Shown: positions 61,981 to 64,000 of the stretch, one piece after another | How positions within the stretch are numbered: the stretch's first letter is position 1 | How the letters are laid out: the number at the start of each line of letters is the position of its first letter | From: Microbacteriaceae bacterium | Lineage (GTDB): Bacteria > Actinomycetota > Actinomycetes > Actinomycetales > Microbacteriaceae | Reading direction: 5' to 3' | DNA: 64,000 nt | NCBI GenBank assembly: GCA_025463545.1 | Contig: JAODAR010000010.1 | Coordinates: 203,073-267,072, forward strand | Position numbers and translations under genes: made by a program | The notes under the pieces: generated by a model | Seen by the model: the letters and a program-made list of their open reading frames with translations, nothing else | What the model was told of the DNA's origin: nothing | Database searches by the model: none

Positions 61981-63513
61981 CTACGGCACGAGCACGTCGT
62001 CGTCCTTCGGTGACCCGGACGGCGACGCCGAGCGACGCCGCCGGATCACCCGCACGATGGGCGGCACCACGAGGAACACCGCGATCACCGTGTACAGCAC
62101 CACGGCCAGCGGCTCGCTGACCAGCGCGACCGGGTCGCCGGCGCTGATCTGCAGCGCCCGACGCAGCTGGCGTTCCATCTCCGGGCCGAGGATGGCCCCG
62201 ACGATGATCGGCAGCACCGGGAAGCCGTAACGCCGGGCCACGTAGCCGAGCGCCCCGACCAGCAGCAGGATCACGATGTTGAACGCCTGCAGCCCGACCG
62301 CGTATGCGCCCAGGGTCGCGAAGAACAGGATCCCGGCGTAGAGGTAGGGCCGCGGCACCCGCAACAGCTTCGCCCAGAACGGTGCCAGCGGCAGGTTCAG
62401 TGCGAGCAGCAGGGTGTTGCCGATGAACAGGCTGGCGATCAGCGTCCACACCAGCAGCGGCTCGGTTTTGAACAGCAACGGCCCCGGGTGGATGCCGTAC
62501 TGGTTGAACGCGGCGATCATCACCGCTGCGGTGGCCGTGGTCGGCAGCCCCAGCGTCAACAGCGGCACCAGGGTTCCGGCGGCGGACGCGTTGTTGGCGG
62601 CCTCCGGACCGGCGACGCCTTCGATGGCGCCGTGCCCGAACTGCTCCGGATGCTTCGACAGCTTCTTCTCCGTGACGTACGACAGGAAGGTGGGGATTTC
62701 CGCGCCGCCAGCCGGGATGGCACCGAACGGGAAACCGATCACGGTCCCGCGGAGCCACGGCTTCCAGCTGCGCCTCCAGTCGTCCTTGCCCATCCACGGC
62801 ACCCCGACCGGGATGGTGGACGGCTTGGCCTGCCGCAGGTGCGCGGCGATCCAGAGTGCCTCGCCGACCGCGAACAGCCCGACCGCGATCACGACCACGT
62901 CGACGCCGCCGGAGAGCAGCGGCTGGCCGAAGGTCATCCGCGGCTGGCCGGTAGTGGCGTCCATTCCGATCAGCCCGATGGTGAGGCCGATGAACAGCGC
63001 GGCCAGGCCGCGGATGCGGGACGATCCGAGCACGGTGCTGACGGCGATGAACGCGAACACCATCATCGCGAAGTACGATGGCGCGCCCAGGCTGATCGCA
63101 ATCGACACGATGAACGGGGCAACGAAGACCAGGGCTCCGGTGGCGATGGTGCCGGCGACGAACGAGCCGATCGCAGCGGTGGCCAGCGCCTGGGCGCCGC
63201 GCCCGGCCTTGGCCATCTTGTTGCCCTCGAGCGCCGTGACCACCGACGATGATTCGCCGGGGGTGTTGAGCAGGATCGAGGTGGTCGACCCGCCGTACAT
63301 GCCTCCGTAGTAGATCCCGGCGAACATGATGAACGCGCTCGCAGGGGGGACGCTGAAGGTGATCGGCAGCAGCAGCGCCACGGTCATGGCCGGGCCGATG
63401 CCGGGCAGCACACCCACCAGGGTGCCGAGGGTGACGCCGATCAGGGCGTAGATCAGGTTGATCGGGGTCAGCGCGGTCGCGAACCCCTCCATCAACAGCT
63501 GGAACGAATTCAT
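61981..63513 (-). CDS. tctA: Tripartite tricarboxylate transporter permease TctA
   Basis: 510 residues, about 11-12 membrane segments. Signatures: [20 protein letters not shown] near residue 34, [20 protein letters not shown] with TPGE near 70-90, and [20 protein letters not shown] near 260. The second [15 protein letters not shown] copy lies near 330. TctA is the large membrane subunit for citrate-type carboxylates, working with TctB and a periplasmic TctC, which is not in this window. Confidence 0.92.
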   Translation of the reverse strand: MNSFQLLMEGFATALTPINLIYALIGVTLGTLVGVLPGIGPAMTVALLLPITFSVPPASAFIMFAGIYYGGMYGGSTTSILLNTPGESSSVVTALEGNKMAKAGRGAQALATAAIGSFVAGTIATGALVFVAPFIVSIAISLGAPSYFAMMVFAFIAVSTVLGSSRIRGLAALFIGLTIGLIGMDATTGQPRMTFGQPLLSGGVDVVVIAVGLFAVGEALWIAAHLRQAKPSTIPVGVPWMGKDDWRRSWKPWLRGTVIGFPFGAIPAGGAEIPTFLSYVTEKKLSKHPEQFGHGAIEGVAGPEAANNASAAGTLVPLLTLGLPTTATAAVMIAAFNQYGIHPGPLLFKTEPLLVWTLIASLFIGNTLLLALNLPLAPFWAKLLRVPRPYLYAGILFFATLGAYAVGLQAFNIVILLLVGALGYVARRYGFPVLPIIVGAILGPEMERQLRRALQISAGDPVALVSEPLAVVLYTVIAVFLVVPPIVRVIRRRRSASPSGSPKDDDVLVP

Positions 63514-64000
63514 CTAGATCACCCCGGAGAGCAGCCCGGCGGGCAGCGTCACGCCCAGGCCCTTGACGAAGGCCAGGTAGGTGAGGGTGGACAGCACGAC
63601 GGCGATCACGCCCGCGCGCAACCGGTGTTCGGCGCCGAGCGTCACCGACAGGCCGAAGAAGAGCAGCGCGCCCGCGATGATCCAGCCGAGCAGGTCCAGC
63701 AGCCCGGCGAAGGCCAGAAAGATCACGCTGACCAGCACGACCGTCCGCCAGTCCGCCGGCGCGTCGGTGTCGGCGTCCTCGGCCTGCTCGGGATCGCCAC
63801 GGCCGCCCCTGACCACGTCGAGCACGTAGAACAGCCCGATCAGCAGCAGTGCCGAGCCGACGATGACCGGGAAGAAGCGGGGCCCCAGCCCGAACGTGGA
63901 GCCCGCCGCGGTGACGTCCGCGGTGCCCACGATCACGAACGCGCCCAGCGCGAGGACGACCAGGGCCAGGACGAGTTCGGGCCGTCGCCAGGAGTACGCC
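63514..64000 (-). CDS. tctB: Tripartite tricarboxylate transporter small subunit TctB (5' end beyond window)
   Basis: About 162 residues are visible; the reading frame stays open to the window edge with RRPELVLALVVLALGAFVIV, so the start lies outside. Four membrane helices of the TctB family are visible (FGLGPRFFPVIVGSALLLIG, then VVLVSVIFLAFAGLLDLLGW). The stop directly abuts the TctA start at 63513, so the two are cotranscribed. Confidence 0.9.
   Translation of the reverse strand, partial: AYSWRRPELVLALVVLALGAFVIVGTADVTAAGSTFGLGPRFFPVIVGSALLLIGLFYVLDVVRGGRGDPEQAEDADTDAPADWRTVVLVSVIFLAFAGLLDLLGWIIAGALLFFGLSVTLGAEHRLRAGVIAVVLSTLTYLAFVKGLGVTLPAGLLSGVI

Noticed and set aside
1..64000. tRNA, rRNA, riboswitch or intact insertion sequence
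   Set aside because: By eye, no tRNA-like cloverleaf, rRNA segment, known riboswitch core or transposase was found. A covariance-model search would be needed to exclude small RNAs.

Overview
This is a high-GC actinobacterial chromosome segment. Frequent GTG (and some TTG) starts, GC-rich third positions, many one- to eight-base stop/start overlaps, and gene families common in soil Actinobacteria point to Microbacteriaceae or close relatives; this is an inference from style, not a measured phylogeny. No rRNA, tRNA, CRISPR array or intact insertion sequence was seen.

Layout. (1) 1-11031: a ten-gene minus-strand catabolic operon divergent from an IclR regulator: an OpuC-type quaternary-amine ABC transporter, a formaldehyde-activating-enzyme (Fae) homologue, a 3-hydroxyisobutyrate-dehydrogenase-like enzyme, an aldehyde dehydrogenase, an SDR, an AGPS-like FAD oxidase and an FGGY kinase cut by the window edge. 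(2) 11135-15544: single genes (cold-shock/DUF1294 fusion, seven-bladed lectin-like propeller, an SDR whose catalytic Lys is replaced, VapBC, hemerythrin). (3) 15665-16846: gene debris (amino-acid ABC ATPase and M20 amidohydrolase remnants). (4) 16847-29759: a second catabolic region: CoA-transferase, thiolase, DUF35, ThDP decarboxylase and ALDH on the minus strand; MFS, IclR, an NMT1/Ssu-type ABC transporter, an alpha/beta hydrolase and a NicC-like FAD monooxygenase on the plus strand. (5) 30054-32285: a broken yhcG-type (DUF1016) nuclease gene and a truncated UvrD-like helicase. Debris therefore flanks region 4 on both sides.

(6) 32394-39121: a sugar module: transketolase, divergent ROK regulator, Ula-type PTS EIIA, EIIB and EIIC, a strong hairpin and a convergent HPr gene. 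(7) 39558-47985: glycosyltransferase, YoeB remnant, secreted protein, frameshifted PadR regulator, cardiolipin-synthase-like protein, NERD protein, royal-jelly/SMP-30-like protein, LLM flavin monooxygenase. (8) 48029-54569: three related palindromic elements (one preceded by about 30-bp tandem units), and an operon for the 4-oxalocrotonate branch of meta-cleavage (cupin, IclR, tautomerase, hydratase, decarboxylase) divergent from an MFS transporter. (9) 54760-64000: lipoamide dehydrogenase, Gfo/Idh oxidoreductase, secreted HNH/excalibur nuclease-like protein, TetR, DUF1622, GNAT, NYN-domain protein and a TctA/TctB tricarboxylate-type transporter that runs off the window.

Three catabolic blocks each carry an IclR regulator and their own uptake system, which suggests a metabolically versatile soil or plant-litter organism. 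The least explained units are the Fae-containing operon (the expected cofactor tetrahydromethanopterin is not generally known in this phylum), the thiolase-DUF35 block, and the family of long intergenic palindromes.
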